DNA of 64,000 nucleotides from Tritrichomonas musculus (lineage: Eukaryota > Parabasalia > Tritrichomonadida > Tritrichomonadidae): NCBI GenBank assembly GCA_039105265.1, contig JAPFFF010000086.1:55244-119243 (forward strand), in the 5' to 3' direction. Positions within the stretch are counted from its first letter, which is position 1, and each line of letters starts with the position of its first letter. This document shows, in pieces, positions 25,112 through 34,528 of this stretch. A program made the translations under genes and the position numbers. The notes under the pieces were generated by a model. It had not been told where the DNA came from, ran no database searches, and saw only the letters and a program-made list of their open reading frames with translations.

Positions 25112-28100
25112 GCTTTAAACACTGCTAAATATCTTTCGTTTATTTTTCCGCTTACTTTCCCTACTATGCTCTGTTGTATCTTCAATGTTAGTGCATAATC
25201 TTCATCGAGGATTCTTCCATCATAGAGTATTACATCACCTATCTGGTATAGATTTGCGTCATCAACGTAGAATAAATAGTCGCCATGGGTCGCAAAGGTA
25301 ATACATCCATTTTCTTTATCGATTCTAGTAATGATACCAACAAATTCCTTCCAGGTTCCATCCATAATAACTGAACAGATACAATCAGTACTATCAGTAG
25401 CGGTGCTGCTAATGAATCGTTTAGTTTCTTTATTATACTTATATACATGCCCTGATAGATATACAGGTTTACCAATCTTGTAGTCAGTAATCTCCTCACC
25501 AGCCTCTATTGGACAGTAATGAGTGATAGTTGTGTTTGATTGAGTACCATACATTACACTCTTAAATTTTGCTAAATATTCTCGGGACATGATGCATCTT
25601 GAATAAACTTGTTTAGCATCTAATAATTCCTGAGTAGTTGTCCAGGAATATCCACCTATTGGGAAGTTATATGTAAGTGGACTTGATATTATATCAACAG
25701 TGTCTTCATAATATAGTGGGAATTTGAAATTGTCGAAATACACAGTCCTCTGATGTAATACTATTACTATGTTATGGGGATTTCCAGCTGTATCATAGAA
25801 TAATATCCTTATTTCAAAACATAGTGCATAATCACCTATTATGTATTCCAGTTTAATCACATTATCTACAAGTTTTAGATAACGAATTGATATATCCGAA
25901 GTCCCTTCCGTAATCGGACCACAATCAATAGCACATCTTTTTATTAGTTGTTCTTCTGCTATAACGTTTGACATTAACGCTATTTGGTCTTCTTCACCAA
26001 ATTCAGCAAGAGTAACTCGTATTGGATATGTTCCAGCGTAATTATAAAGTACACCTGTTGCTTCTTCCCAATAAAACGAGCCCATACTTGTTTCCATAAC
26101 ATGAGCTATTGTATCGCGTATATTAACTGTTCTTTCTGTCTTGAATATAATATCAAATGCATAATCTACATTTGAGCCAGTGACACCAACTAAGTGAGCG
26201 CCTTCTTGAAATGGAACGAATGAAGTATAATTTACATCATTTAGATATTCTGGTTCGTAAGGGCCGTTTGTTATTGGTAGAATAATTTTATTCCCAAATT
26301 TCAAATCATTTTTGCTTCGATATTTTTCATCTGATTCTGTTTTTAATGCATATCGTTCATTACAAGTTTTCAAAGTCGCCTCGATAGATTCATTACACAT
26401 AATATTTGTTAAATACATTGATGCTTGAGCTGATAACGGTTTATCATCATCATCCATTATTTTCTGTAGAACTTCTTCTGATGGTAATTCTTTTGGTTTC
26501 AATTGTAGCTCACTATTTTTGAGAACTGTTGGAATATCAGATTTCAATGCATATTTCCCTTCAGCTACATCCTTGGTCTCATACTTATCTAATTCATATG
26601 CTAATTCATCTTCATCAACGAACATCTCATCAGCTTGGGCACTAGTGTAATATGGTGTTAAATCAACAGGTTCAGGTAATTCACTCTTCAATGCATACTC
26701 ACTTAAGTTCGTAAGTTTCACATAATTGTTGTTCAAGTGTTCTTTTAATACATCACCTAATACTACATGATTGCTATCCCAAGTTGATTCATCATTTGTT
26801 GTAAATCCTTTAATCATATATTCATTTTTATCATCATCATAGAATCTAATTCTAGTTCCTGGACTTATTGAAATAATTCTATTTAAAGTAATTCCATCCT
26901 CCTGTAAAGAACCTATTTTTAGGAAATCACCAATTCTCATAACTCCTCTAAATATAGCTAAATTGGCAAATTTGGTAATCTTATTAAATTTATACAGTTG
27001 TACTGAATCTGAATCTTCGTTTAAAAGAAATCCAGTAGATGGGTCGATTTCGCTCTCATTTGAACTACTCATTGAACTGAAATCTGTAGATAAAGGTGAT
27101 ACATCAAATGGTGCATATTGTAATTCACTTGCTGAAGTAGCTGAACCTGCAGCACTACCCTCTGATGTTTCAGCTGAATTTAATAACATTACTTCTTCAT
27201 CAACAGCTGGATGAGCTGCACCTCTAGCTGTTGCTGCTGCAGCATTTCCTCCTCTATATAATTTTGATTTAGCGAAATTATATACAACTTTAGCGCCAAC
27301 ACTTACCATTCCCATTACAGCAACACCATCTACAATTATACTTAATATTTTTGATACCTTATCTAAAGTTGATTGAACTTTAATGATTGAATTTAAATGT
27401 TCTATATCTTTTCTGTCTTGCTTTTCGGCTTCATCAATTCTTTGTATTTCACCACCGAGTAATGTTACATTATTACCTAAGTCATTTAAGAGAAAGCTAT
27501 GAGTTTCTATATTAGAGCCAATAACAATTCCATCTGTTTTTATATTATGAGTTGTTGACAAGTATGAACATGCTTCTGGTTTAGGAATTATTTCATATGC
27601 TTGTTGAGAGAATAAATAACTAAATGGATTCGTTCCTTCTTTATATTTCACATCTTCCTCAGGTATTTGATAAAAGAATCCTTCACGTAAGTAAACACGT
27701 AATCTATTATTGCTATCATTTTCAATTCGTTTGTATTTATTTATCTGAAATGCTTTTATGTATAAATCTTCATCTGAATAGATTGATTGGTTCGTTTTTC
27801 CATTATAAGTTGCTTTAATCTCAAATGATTTTGTTAATTCAGAGTTAATAGGAGACGTGAATGTAAGAATTAATTTACCATCACCTGAAGCAGCATGGTC
27901 TGCAATATCATTATCATGTAATTCGAACCTTATTACATCACATAAATCATCTTCGAATGTATAATCAGTTTGATGAATTGAATAATTAGTAATTTCAATA
28001 TTATGTATTTCTTTATCACCATTCTTAAATGATAGAGTCATGTTATCATATAAAGCTTGTGGTATGTTTGCCATTCCCCATTCATTCATTACGAACTTTA

Positions 28101-30558
28101 ATTTATCATTCTTACTAACAATAATGCTTACGTATTGAATTACATCAAGTTTCTTCACACTCTTGTAATCATCTTTGATGTGATAATATATATTATTTCC
28201 TGTCCATCGCCCTGCGCTCGGCTCGTCAGAGACTCTCCGCAGGAGCGAGCTCTCTGAGTGAGAGTTGCCTCCATTTTTCTTTAGGCAATAATCTAAACCA
28301 AAAATCTTTCTGTCAATGAATTCAAATGGTTGCTCGTTTGGTAATGCTTTAAACTCTTCACTATCATTTTTATAACCGAAATCAATGAACCAGTAATCTA
28401 TACCATTAATTGTTTCAATACCAAAATCTTTAGGTTCATATAAGAAAATTAGTGGTGATTTATGTAGAGTAAACCCATTATCTGCAATCAATTCTTTACA
28501 TCTAATTACGTTTTCTGTTCTGATATTTGTTTTATCATATATAATATCAATCATTAATTCACCTCTTAGCAATAATTCTTTAATGTTCAAGTCGTGTGAT
28601 GTCATCAATCCTGGTTTATCATAGCCTTCTAAATTCTCAACTTCCCAGCTATCATTTATCTTATATACATGAGGAATGGTGTATGAAGGTAAACCTGAAC
28701 TCATCTCGAAGTTATTTAATGTAATTGTTTCTTCAACATATTCAGATACGTTATTATATAATTGTATAACAACAGAATCTTTGAATAACTCTTTTTGATG
28801 CTCGTAATTAAAATGAAATGCTTGATTGGGTCCATCAAAGCCAGAATCTAATGTCTCATCTGCAATCATTGTAAACTTACCATCACCTGAAGAAGTAGCA
28901 GTTAATAGTATCTTAAATACACTGTCACATATCCTGATTTGCATTCCCTCTGTTGTAAGAATGGTTGGGTCACATAATTGAGCAATCTTGTGGAACTCTA
29001 TATCGCATCCTACTTCGTTATATGTTACCAAATCATCTGGAACGTCAATACTTTCACCACTTAACGTAACTCTATTGATATCTGAAATGTATCCATTAAA
29101 TCCTTTCTTAACATTGCAAATGACTGAATCAATTGGTTTACCATTACTATCTTTAACATAATCTGGTAGATGAATTTGGAGGAATGCTGTTTCATCTTGT
29201 GTTATATTCAACTTAGGTATGTCATCAATTGTTAATAAATATTTAGATTCACCAGAGGCGTAGTTTTGTCGCACAACGGAGTCAAGTCCTAATTGTTCGG
29301 TTATCTCTGGAGATATATCCATCTGGCTGATAGAAGTATTGAAATCCATTTCATAGTCAGGGTTAAGCCCAAGAGTTTGAGTAAAGAAATCTCTAGTAAG
29401 GTTTTTGTTTAATGGTCTTATTTCAACAGCACATAAACGAATATCTGGATGCGAGGCGTCACCAATATTCCTTAGTTGAAAAGTTCCATCTTTATTATTA
29501 GTATCCCTTATATCAAACCAATTCTGATTAATTGCAATTGTATTATCGTTTATGCTTATTCCATCACCTGCTGTGTATTTACTACTTCCACCAATTGCTT
29601 CCAACTTATTATCTTCATTAACTCTAATTGTTTTATCATCAGTATTAACATTTACGTAATTGGTACTATCGATTCGTGAAACTGAAACACCTTTACCACC
29701 ATTATAAGGCATTGCATAAAGCTTACCATCAAGATATCCCATTGTATTATCATCAATTCTAGTTTTAATTGTATCATCATTAATCTCAATTCCCCATCCA
29801 GCTTTATATTCTTTACTACCAGAATTAACTGCTTCTAATTGATTATTTTCATTTACTTTGATTGTTGTGCCATCAACATTAACATCGAATTTGTTTGAAT
29901 TAGATGAAAGAGCCGAACCGGCTGTTGGGACAACTGCATGAATTTCACCATCTGGATTTGCTTGAATTGTTAAATTATCAATCTTTGTTTTGATTACATC
30001 TTTATCAATTGTAATACCATCACCTGCTTTATAATTTATACTTGGAATTGTTAGTGCTAATTGATTATCATTATTTATTTTGATTGTGCTTTGGTCAACT
30101 TGAACATTTAAAGTATCTCCATTTACATTTAAACCATCACCTGGCCTATATACTTTCCCTGCATTGGCTACTGATAACTGTTTAGATTCATTGAAGACAA
30201 TACTTGTTCCGTCAATATCAGCAGTAATTGCATTATTGCCTCTGGTGATTAATATACCATCTCCTGCTTTAAATTTTATAGATTTATCTATAGCTTCTAT
30301 TTCACCAGCCTGGTTTACTTTAACTGATATTCCATCAACGTTAGCGCTTATCTTGTGATTGTTGATATGAATCCCTGGGCCTTCTGAATATTCTATTCCA
30401 CTAGAACCACTTCCTGCACTAACACATGAAAGTTTTCCTTCTGAGTTTAGACATAGTGTATTATCAAAGTTTACTGAAATCATTCTATCTTCTAAAGATA
30501 TGGCTTTTCCTGCCTTATAATCTGTATTTTCATCAACTTGCTGTTTTGAATAAGACAT
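25108..30558 (-). CDS. Giant fibre-like protein
   Basis: 1816 residues, the largest protein in the window. Residues about 30-440 hold nine or so shaft-like repeats of 35-40 residues with the pattern YKAGDGI-x-I-(N/D)...I-x2-(N/D)-x-DG-T-x-I-x-N-x3-QLE/AV, like the shaft repeats of adenovirus fibre (GDGLEF...) and of phage tail fibres. A beta-rich middle follows; residues 690-830 match B's fibre gene. Near 1085-1110 is a hydrophobic Gly/Val stretch followed by an Ala/Ser-rich linker. Residues 1280-1400 carry YALKSEL-type repeats, and the last 110 residues (STDCICSVIMDGTWKEFVGI...) match the end of D's fibre. A trimeric host-attachment fibre is inferred. Start ATG follows TTATTTTTCC. Confidence 0.75.
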   Translation of the reverse strand: MSYSKQQVDENTDYKAGKAISLEDRMISVNFDNTLCLNSEGKLSCVSAGSGSSGIEYSEGPGIHINNHKISANVDGISVKVNQAGEIEAIDKSIKFKAGDGILITRGNNAITADIDGTSIVFNESKQLSVANAGKVYRPGDGLNVNGDTLNVQVDQSTIKINNDNQLALTIPSINYKAGDGITIDKDVIKTKIDNLTIQANPDGEIHAVVPTAGSALSSNSNKFDVNVDGTTIKVNENNQLEAVNSGSKEYKAGWGIEINDDTIKTRIDDNTMGYLDGKLYAMPYNGGKGVSVSRIDSTNYVNVNTDDKTIRVNEDNKLEAIGGSSKYTAGDGISINDNTIAINQNWFDIRDTNNKDGTFQLRNIGDASHPDIRLCAVEIRPLNKNLTRDFFTQTLGLNPDYEMDFNTSISQMDISPEITEQLGLDSVVRQNYASGESKYLLTIDDIPKLNITQDETAFLQIHLPDYVKDSNGKPIDSVICNVKKGFNGYISDINRVTLSGESIDVPDDLVTYNEVGCDIEFHKIAQLCDPTILTTEGMQIRICDSVFKILLTATSSGDGKFTMIADETLDSGFDGPNQAFHFNYEHQKELFKDSVVIQLYNNVSEYVEETITLNNFEMSSGLPSYTIPHVYKINDSWEVENLEGYDKPGLMTSHDLNIKELLLRGELMIDIIYDKTNIRTENVIRCKELIADNGFTLHKSPLIFLYEPKDFGIETINGIDYWFIDFGYKNDSEEFKALPNEQPFEFIDRKIFGLDYCLKKNGGNSHSESSLLRRVSDEPSAGRWTGNNIYYHIKDDYKSVKKLDVIQYVSIIVSKNDKLKFVMNEWGMANIPQALYDNMTLSFKNGDKEIHNIEITNYSIHQTDYTFEDDLCDVIRFELHDNDIADHAASGDGKLILTFTSPINSELTKSFEIKATYNGKTNQSIYSDEDLYIKAFQINKYKRIENDSNNRLRVYLREGFFYQIPEEDVKYKEGTNPFSYLFSQQAYEIIPKPEACSYLSTTHNIKTDGIVIGSNIETHSFLLNDLGNNVTLLGGEIQRIDEAEKQDRKDIEHLNSIIKVQSTLDKVSKILSIIVDGVAVMGMVSVGAKVVYNFAKSKLYRGGNAAAATARGAAHPAVDEEVMLLNSAETSEGSAAGSATSASELQYAPFDVSPLSTDFSSMSSSNESEIDPSTGFLLNEDSDSVQLYKFNKITKFANLAIFRGVMRIGDFLKIGSLQEDGITLNRIISISPGTRIRFYDDDKNEYMIKGFTTNDESTWDSNHVVLGDVLKEHLNNNYVKLTNLSEYALKSELPEPVDLTPYYTSAQADEMFVDEDELAYELDKYETKDVAEGKYALKSDIPTVLKNSELQLKPKELPSEEVLQKIMDDDDKPLSAQASMYLTNIMCNESIEATLKTCNERYALKTESDEKYRSKNDLKFGNKIILPITNGPYEPEYLNDVNYTSFVPFQEGAHLVGVTGSNVDYAFDIIFKTERTVNIRDTIAHVMETSMGSFYWEEATGVLYNYAGTYPIRVTLAEFGEEDQIALMSNVIAEEQLIKRCAIDCGPITEGTSDISIRYLKLVDNVIKLEYIIGDYALCFEIRILFYDTAGNPHNIVIVLHQRTVYFDNFKFPLYYEDTVDIISSPLTYNFPIGGYSWTTTQELLDAKQVYSRCIMSREYLAKFKSVMYGTQSNTTITHYCPIEAGEEITDYKIGKPVYLSGHVYKYNKETKRFISSTATDSTDCICSVIMDGTWKEFVGIITRIDKENGCITFATHGDYLFYVDDANLYQIGDVILYDGRILDEDYALTLKIQQSIVGKVSGKINERYLAVFKA
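28206..28272. repeat. GC-rich hairpin-prone patch in fibre gene
   Basis: A 67-bp patch of about 60% GC in an otherwise about 30% GC gene. It contains GCTCGGCTCG facing GAGCGAGC and the near-palindrome CTCTGAGTGAGAG. It stays in frame and corresponds to about 20 residues (SESSLLRRVSDEPSAG) absent from the aligned B protein. It may be a small inserted palindromic element. Confidence 0.5.
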
Positions 30559-30623
30559 TTGATAAATGGAAAAATAACATTTTCCGCCTTCTACCTAATG
30601 CAATCTAATCCAACCGATGTAAG

Positions 30624-30977
30624 TCAATACTCTAACATAAGCTCTAATACAAATTGTTGGACATCAATCGTATTTCCTATCAAATCTGTAAACCATACTC
30701 TAAATTTATCTTTTGGATGAGAGACTTCGTATTTCTTGTATTTACATAAAACAGTATTGGTGAAACAAATAAATGAATCTAAAAAGTTGTCCCTTTCAAC
30801 AAAAGATGCATGAAGCATAACATCACCAACCATAGCGTTACTAAATAAACATCTGCAATGAATAACATGAATGAACTTTGGTTTCTGACTAGCTATGAAT
30901 TCATGAGGAAAAGCTCTTTCATAATATTTTGATGGAGAATTTCCAGCGCCATTGACGTAATAATAGGTTTTAACCAT
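30624..30977 (-). CDS. Small conserved Polinton protein (WFTD family), C copy
   Basis: 117 residues with VMLHASFVERDNFLDS in the middle and FRVWFTDLIGNTIDVQQF near the C-terminus, as in A and B. The N-terminus is Tyr/Asn-rich. A TTATTTTTAGG box lies 5 bases before the ATG. It is located between the fibre and capsid genes on the same strand, which fits a role at the fibre-capsid junction; this is inference from position. Confidence 0.75.
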   Translation of the reverse strand: MVKTYYYVNGAGNSPSKYYERAFPHEFIASQKPKFIHVIHCRCLFSNAMVGDVMLHASFVERDNFLDSFICFTNTVLCKYKKYEVSHPKDKFRVWFTDLIGNTIDVQQFVLELMLEY

Positions 30978-30982
30978 TTACC

Positions 30983-30993
30983 TAAAAATAAAT
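30983..30993 (-). promoter_or_regulatory. T-rich box before WFTD gene of C
   Basis: Reads ATTTATTTTTA on the minus strand, 5 bases before the ATG at 30977. Matches the box before A's gene at 1878 almost base for base, although the genes differ. Confidence 0.45.
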
Positions 30994-31008
30994 TTACCTA
31001 TATATGTT

Positions 31009-32715
31009 TTAGAATAACTCTGGAGGAATATGAGCGCCATGATAAACTAAACCATTATGTGCATCCATTGTAAAATATGTATCCATACAAATCCAAAGCT
31101 CAGGGGGAGGCGGGTGCCTGGCTGTATCAACAACTCCATCATCATTTGTCATGAAATTATAGTATGTATCATTGACACCTTTAAACATTGGTTTACCTCT
31201 GAAAGTTATTGGCACTGTCTGTGTTCCAAAGTCTGCTCCATCGAAAACATATCCAGCATTGCTTCTTTCAAGTTGGAAATTGATACCAAATGAAGTTCCA
31301 TCTGCTCTACAATTTGAACGACGTTTACCGAAATCTTCAGAACCTTCAGTCATATCATTAAGTGCATCAGTAAATGAATTCTCAAATTCTTTAGTTGCTT
31401 CTAATGGTCCATCCAGTTCATTAGCGACAAGTTGTAATTGATAAAATCTAGCACCTACTGTTTGTAATTCAGTATCTGGAATAGCATGCTTATTAACGAA
31501 TAATTGAACATTCTCATACATAATATTATCGAAACATGTTGCATCATTTGAATTCTTTGGAAATACAACAGTAATATTTGTTGCAGAATTTAGCGAAATA
31601 TCAGTTGTTGTATCAATACCATTAGCACCAGCAGCATTTGGAAAATGTCTTCTATCAAGTGTTTGAGATGGAATAATTATTGGTACTTGAAGAAGGGAAC
31701 GTAATTGTTCTAATACTTGTGGCTTAGCGTTAAATCCTGCAATGTTTGTTCTCATCTGCTCAACAATACAGTTTGTGATAGAAAGTGTAACATTATGAAC
31801 TGCATATGAATATTTTGAATCATCCTGAACGAAAGTAAATTTGGGTTCTTCGTTGTCATTTTCTTCATCATTCACAATTTTCACAATTGATGATATAATC
31901 TTGGCTGCATTGCCACATTGAGTAAATTTGTTTGTTAATCCAGTATAATCTGGTAATGTAATCTTCATTACATCTCCTTCCCATGTTTCTAAAGCATCTT
32001 TAACAACTGAGGGTGAAATTGGTGCCCAAACAAATGCATCAGTTGATGTTTCTACTAATTCTTTGATTTCACCGCAAATAGCATTAGGATATAACATAAA
32101 AGCTTGATACTTTAATAAATCTGTGTATGGTATAACTAATTCCATATTAAATGAATGTTCATATCCATCTGCTAATTCTGATAATGGAACATATATACCA
32201 CAAACTGATTCTGAGAAAGATGAAACATTATCCCATGTTGAATGACTATATTTTGCTGTAGCCTTCTCTGCTCTTGGTTTCAAGCAGTTGTATGCAAATT
32301 GTTCCCTAACTGCTTCATCTTGAGTGTTTTTACACATAATGTTATTACAGATTGTATCTAACTTTCCAAAGAATTCTGCTGAGTTCTTAAGACCAACAAA
32401 TACTCGAATGAGCTTCTTATAGTCGTTTTCGAAGCCAACCAAGCATTTATCCAATTTAATTGATAATTTTATCTTAATACTAATGAAGGATTTTTCCATT
32501 TGAGTTATTGGGAAGTTCTCTGATGTAAGTCTCAAATAAGATTTGGTACGAACTGGGTGTGGACAATTAGAATCAAAACATTCGAATGTTTTCCAGTTAA
32601 AATAATGGTCACCTCCATTAGTTTGAACTAAATTTGCTAAATGTTCTTGAAAGAATCTATATAAATCACCTTCACGATTACTTAAACCTTTGGTTGCCGC
32701 GTTTGCAAATGTCAT
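31009..32715 (-). CDS. MCP: Major capsid protein, double jelly-roll (C)
   Basis: 568 residues. Key blocks: NREGDLYRFFQEHLANLV and GGDHYFNWKTFECFD at the N-terminus, STWDNVSSFS, LLKYQAFMLYPNAICGEI, TVVFPKNSNDATCFDNIMYE, LVANELDGPLEATKEFENSF, ERSNAGYVFDGAD and ICMDTYFTM near the end, in the same order as in A and B. It forms the capsid shell in this family. The gene is whole and is divergent from the VI-like gene, with 52 bases between starts, so a bidirectional promoter is likely. Confidence 0.87.
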   Translation of the reverse strand: MTFANAATKGLSNREGDLYRFFQEHLANLVQTNGGDHYFNWKTFECFDSNCPHPVRTKSYLRLTSENFPITQMEKSFISIKIKLSIKLDKCLVGFENDYKKLIRVFVGLKNSAEFFGKLDTICNNIMCKNTQDEAVREQFAYNCLKPRAEKATAKYSHSTWDNVSSFSESVCGIYVPLSELADGYEHSFNMELVIPYTDLLKYQAFMLYPNAICGEIKELVETSTDAFVWAPISPSVVKDALETWEGDVMKITLPDYTGLTNKFTQCGNAAKIISSIVKIVNDEENDNEEPKFTFVQDDSKYSYAVHNVTLSITNCIVEQMRTNIAGFNAKPQVLEQLRSLLQVPIIIPSQTLDRRHFPNAAGANGIDTTTDISLNSATNITVVFPKNSNDATCFDNIMYENVQLFVNKHAIPDTELQTVGARFYQLQLVANELDGPLEATKEFENSFTDALNDMTEGSEDFGKRRSNCRADGTSFGINFQLERSNAGYVFDGADFGTQTVPITFRGKPMFKGVNDTYYNFMTNDDGVVDTARHPPPPELWICMDTYFTMDAHNGLVYHGAHIPPELF

Positions 32716-32767
32716 TTACACCTAAAGAAAATTTCAATATTCGGGATTTTCTTTCAAATGAAATTAA

Positions 32768-33082
32768 ATGGCTTTCGGAAGTTGGTTTAAGAATATAACT
32801 AAAAAAGTAGCAAATGGTTTTAGAAAAGCTCTGCCTGTGTTACAAACAATTGGTCAAATAGCAACTGGGATAGTAGCTCCAGGATTAGGCAAAGCGGCAG
32901 GAATAATTGGAGGAAATGCAGGGAAGTTTTTAGGTAATTTAGGAAATGGGATATCATCAACAGTTGGTGCATTTGATAACTTTTTGAATGCCCAACGAGT
33001 TGGACAGACAGCGAAGCTGAATACACAAAATAGCATAAATCCAGCAACATTTAGTATTCCTATGCTAAAAGGCAACACTTAA
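32768..33082 (+). CDS. Protein VI-like amphipathic protein (C)
   Basis: 104 residues: MAFGSWFKNITKKVANGF is an amphipathic helix, followed by a long Gly/Ala/Ile-rich hydrophobic part (TIGQIATGIVAPGLGKAAGI) and an Asn/Gln-rich end FSIPMLKGNT. N-terminal residues MAFGSWFK are the same in B and D. Membrane activity is inferred from the resemblance to protein VI of adenovirus. Confidence 0.72.
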   Translation: MAFGSWFKNITKKVANGFRKALPVLQTIGQIATGIVAPGLGKAAGIIGGNAGKFLGNLGNGISSTVGAFDNFLNAQRVGQTAKLNTQNSINPATFSIPMLKGNT

Positions 33083-33133
33083 ACGAAATTAGAATTAATT
33101 AATTGTATTTTATTGTTTTTAATATCTATCAAA

Positions 33134-33472
33134 ATGAGTTTAACAGAATTGAAAATAATTGAACCTATTAAAAACTATTCAAAAGAGTTTGAAAACCCAG
33201 ATGAGTTCAATATATTCTATACTAAGAATAAGGATGAGGTAGATAAACTGACAACCCACAAATTGAATAAGTTGTATCACATTAAAGGATACAGAATAAC
33301 GAGAATCAAAAATATATTGATGTTGAAAAAAGATTATGGTCCTGCTGAACAGCCTGAACCTAACAAGCCTTCAGAAAGCAAACTCAAAAATGATGTAGAA
33401 ACTCTTAAAGAGAAGGTGAATCAAATTATTGAATTCCTGAATTCATCAAACGCATACAGTGGTTCAGCATAA
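33134..33472 (+). CDS. Conserved head plus coiled-coil protein (C)
   Basis: 112 residues from the ATG at 33134 (MSLTELKIIEPIKNY); an in-frame upstream extension has no ATG. The head EVDKLTTHKLNKLYHI and YRITRIKNILMLKK is nearly the same as in B. After a Pro-rich linker (PAEQPEPNKPSES) there is a short coiled coil (LKNDVETLKEKVNQIIEFL). The last codons lie in a 47-bp direct repeat that also occurs just downstream. Confidence 0.75.
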   Translation: MSLTELKIIEPIKNYSKEFENPDEFNIFYTKNKDEVDKLTTHKLNKLYHIKGYRITRIKNILMLKKDYGPAEQPEPNKPSESKLKNDVETLKEKVNQIIEFLNSSNAYSGSA

Positions 33473-33565
33473 AGCGCTTCAGGTATGAAGTACCGTTTCG
33501 GGCATGAACCCTCAAACACATACAGTGGTTCAGCGCAAAGCGCTTCAGGTATGAAGTACCGTCTC
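33453..33565. repeat. 47-bp direct repeat at gene ends
   Basis: Two copies, 33453-33499 and 33519-33565, differing at about three bases. Each contains AAAGCGCTTCAGGTATGAAG, a short hairpin (CTTCaggtatGAAG). Copy 1 covers the end of the head/coiled-coil gene; copy 2 reaches the end of the convergent ATPase gene. It is GC-richer than its surroundings. Confidence 0.85.
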
Positions 33566-34507
33566 ACCACCTGAATTAACCTGAACTATCATATAAGGAT
33601 GAGTATCCGGATTGTCTCTAAGAATTTGTAGAAGCTGGCAATATTTTTGGTAAAATTCATCAAATTGTAAATTGCTGGCTGATTGAGAATAGATGTAATG
33701 TAGTTGCTGCTTGTTGAAGCATGGAAAGATAAATAATGTCGTGATTTCATTTTTGATATGAGGTTTGATTCCTTTCCATCCTTGAATCAATAAGAAGTAA
33801 GTAATATTTGTATGCCTACATCTTCTAAGTTGCTGACTGAAATAAGATTCCTCAGAAGAGAACAATTTACTGTTACTTATATCATCGAATAAAACAATAG
33901 TGTGTAAATAATCCCTATCAAAATTATTAATATGTAGCACATCAAACATTGCATATTTTTGGTCATCCATTATTTGGTCTTCTAAATTCTCTCTTTTGAT
34001 TAGATAATACAAATTTTTTGCAGATATCAATGTTTCAATAAATCCTTTTGCTTCTTTCTCACTTATTGTAACGTGAGGAATTTTGATTAAATGCTTTAGT
34101 GCTTGGAAGCTTCTATCATTTTCATCACCATTCTTTGTGATATAGACAAGTAAGTGATGCGTGTTTATTAGACTTATTTTGATAATTTCTTCTAAAGCAA
34201 TAACAGTTTTACCTTGACCTTGTTTACCAACGATGACATTCACACTGTTGTACTTAATGTTTATATCAGGATGGATATCATTTATTAATGCACCACCAAT
34301 CTCATCTATGTTATCATTTAATGTATCATTTACTTTATCACGAATGAAATCTAATCGAAAGTTGCTAATCGGGCCTGTTAAGGCCTGAGATTTGCTGCTA
34401 GACGGGCACCGAATCTCCGGCTTTGCAGCGAATTCTTTTGAAGAAAGAATTCCCGATTCAGTGTACAACGAAGTCGAAGTCATATCCATTATTGAAATTG
34501 TTTTCAT
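33545..34507 (-). CDS. ATP: Genome-packaging ATPase (C)
   Basis: 320 residues. The P-loop VGKQGQGKTVIALEE is near residue 93, Walker B HTIVLFDDISNS near 212, then QLRRCRHTNITYFLLIQGWKG and FPCFNKQQLHYIYSQSASN. This is the A32/FtsK-HerA family that packs DNA into capsids. The first 45 residues (DMTSTSLYTES...) are Ser/Thr-rich, encoded by GC-rich DNA with a 9-bp perfect hairpin (34430-34452), and are missing from the B copy. Start follows a GATTATTTTTAG box. Confidence 0.88.
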   Translation of the reverse strand: MKTISIMDMTSTSLYTESGILSSKEFAAKPEIRCPSSSKSQALTGPISNFRLDFIRDKVNDTLNDNIDEIGGALINDIHPDINIKYNSVNVIVGKQGQGKTVIALEEIIKISLINTHHLLVYITKNGDENDRSFQALKHLIKIPHVTISEKEAKGFIETLISAKNLYYLIKRENLEDQIMDDQKYAMFDVLHINNFDRDYLHTIVLFDDISNSKLFSSEESYFSQQLRRCRHTNITYFLLIQGWKGIKPHIKNEITTLFIFPCFNKQQLHYIYSQSASNLQFDEFYQKYCQLLQILRDNPDTHPYMIVQVNSGGETVLHT

Positions 34508-34528
34508 CTAAAAATAATCTTAAATATC

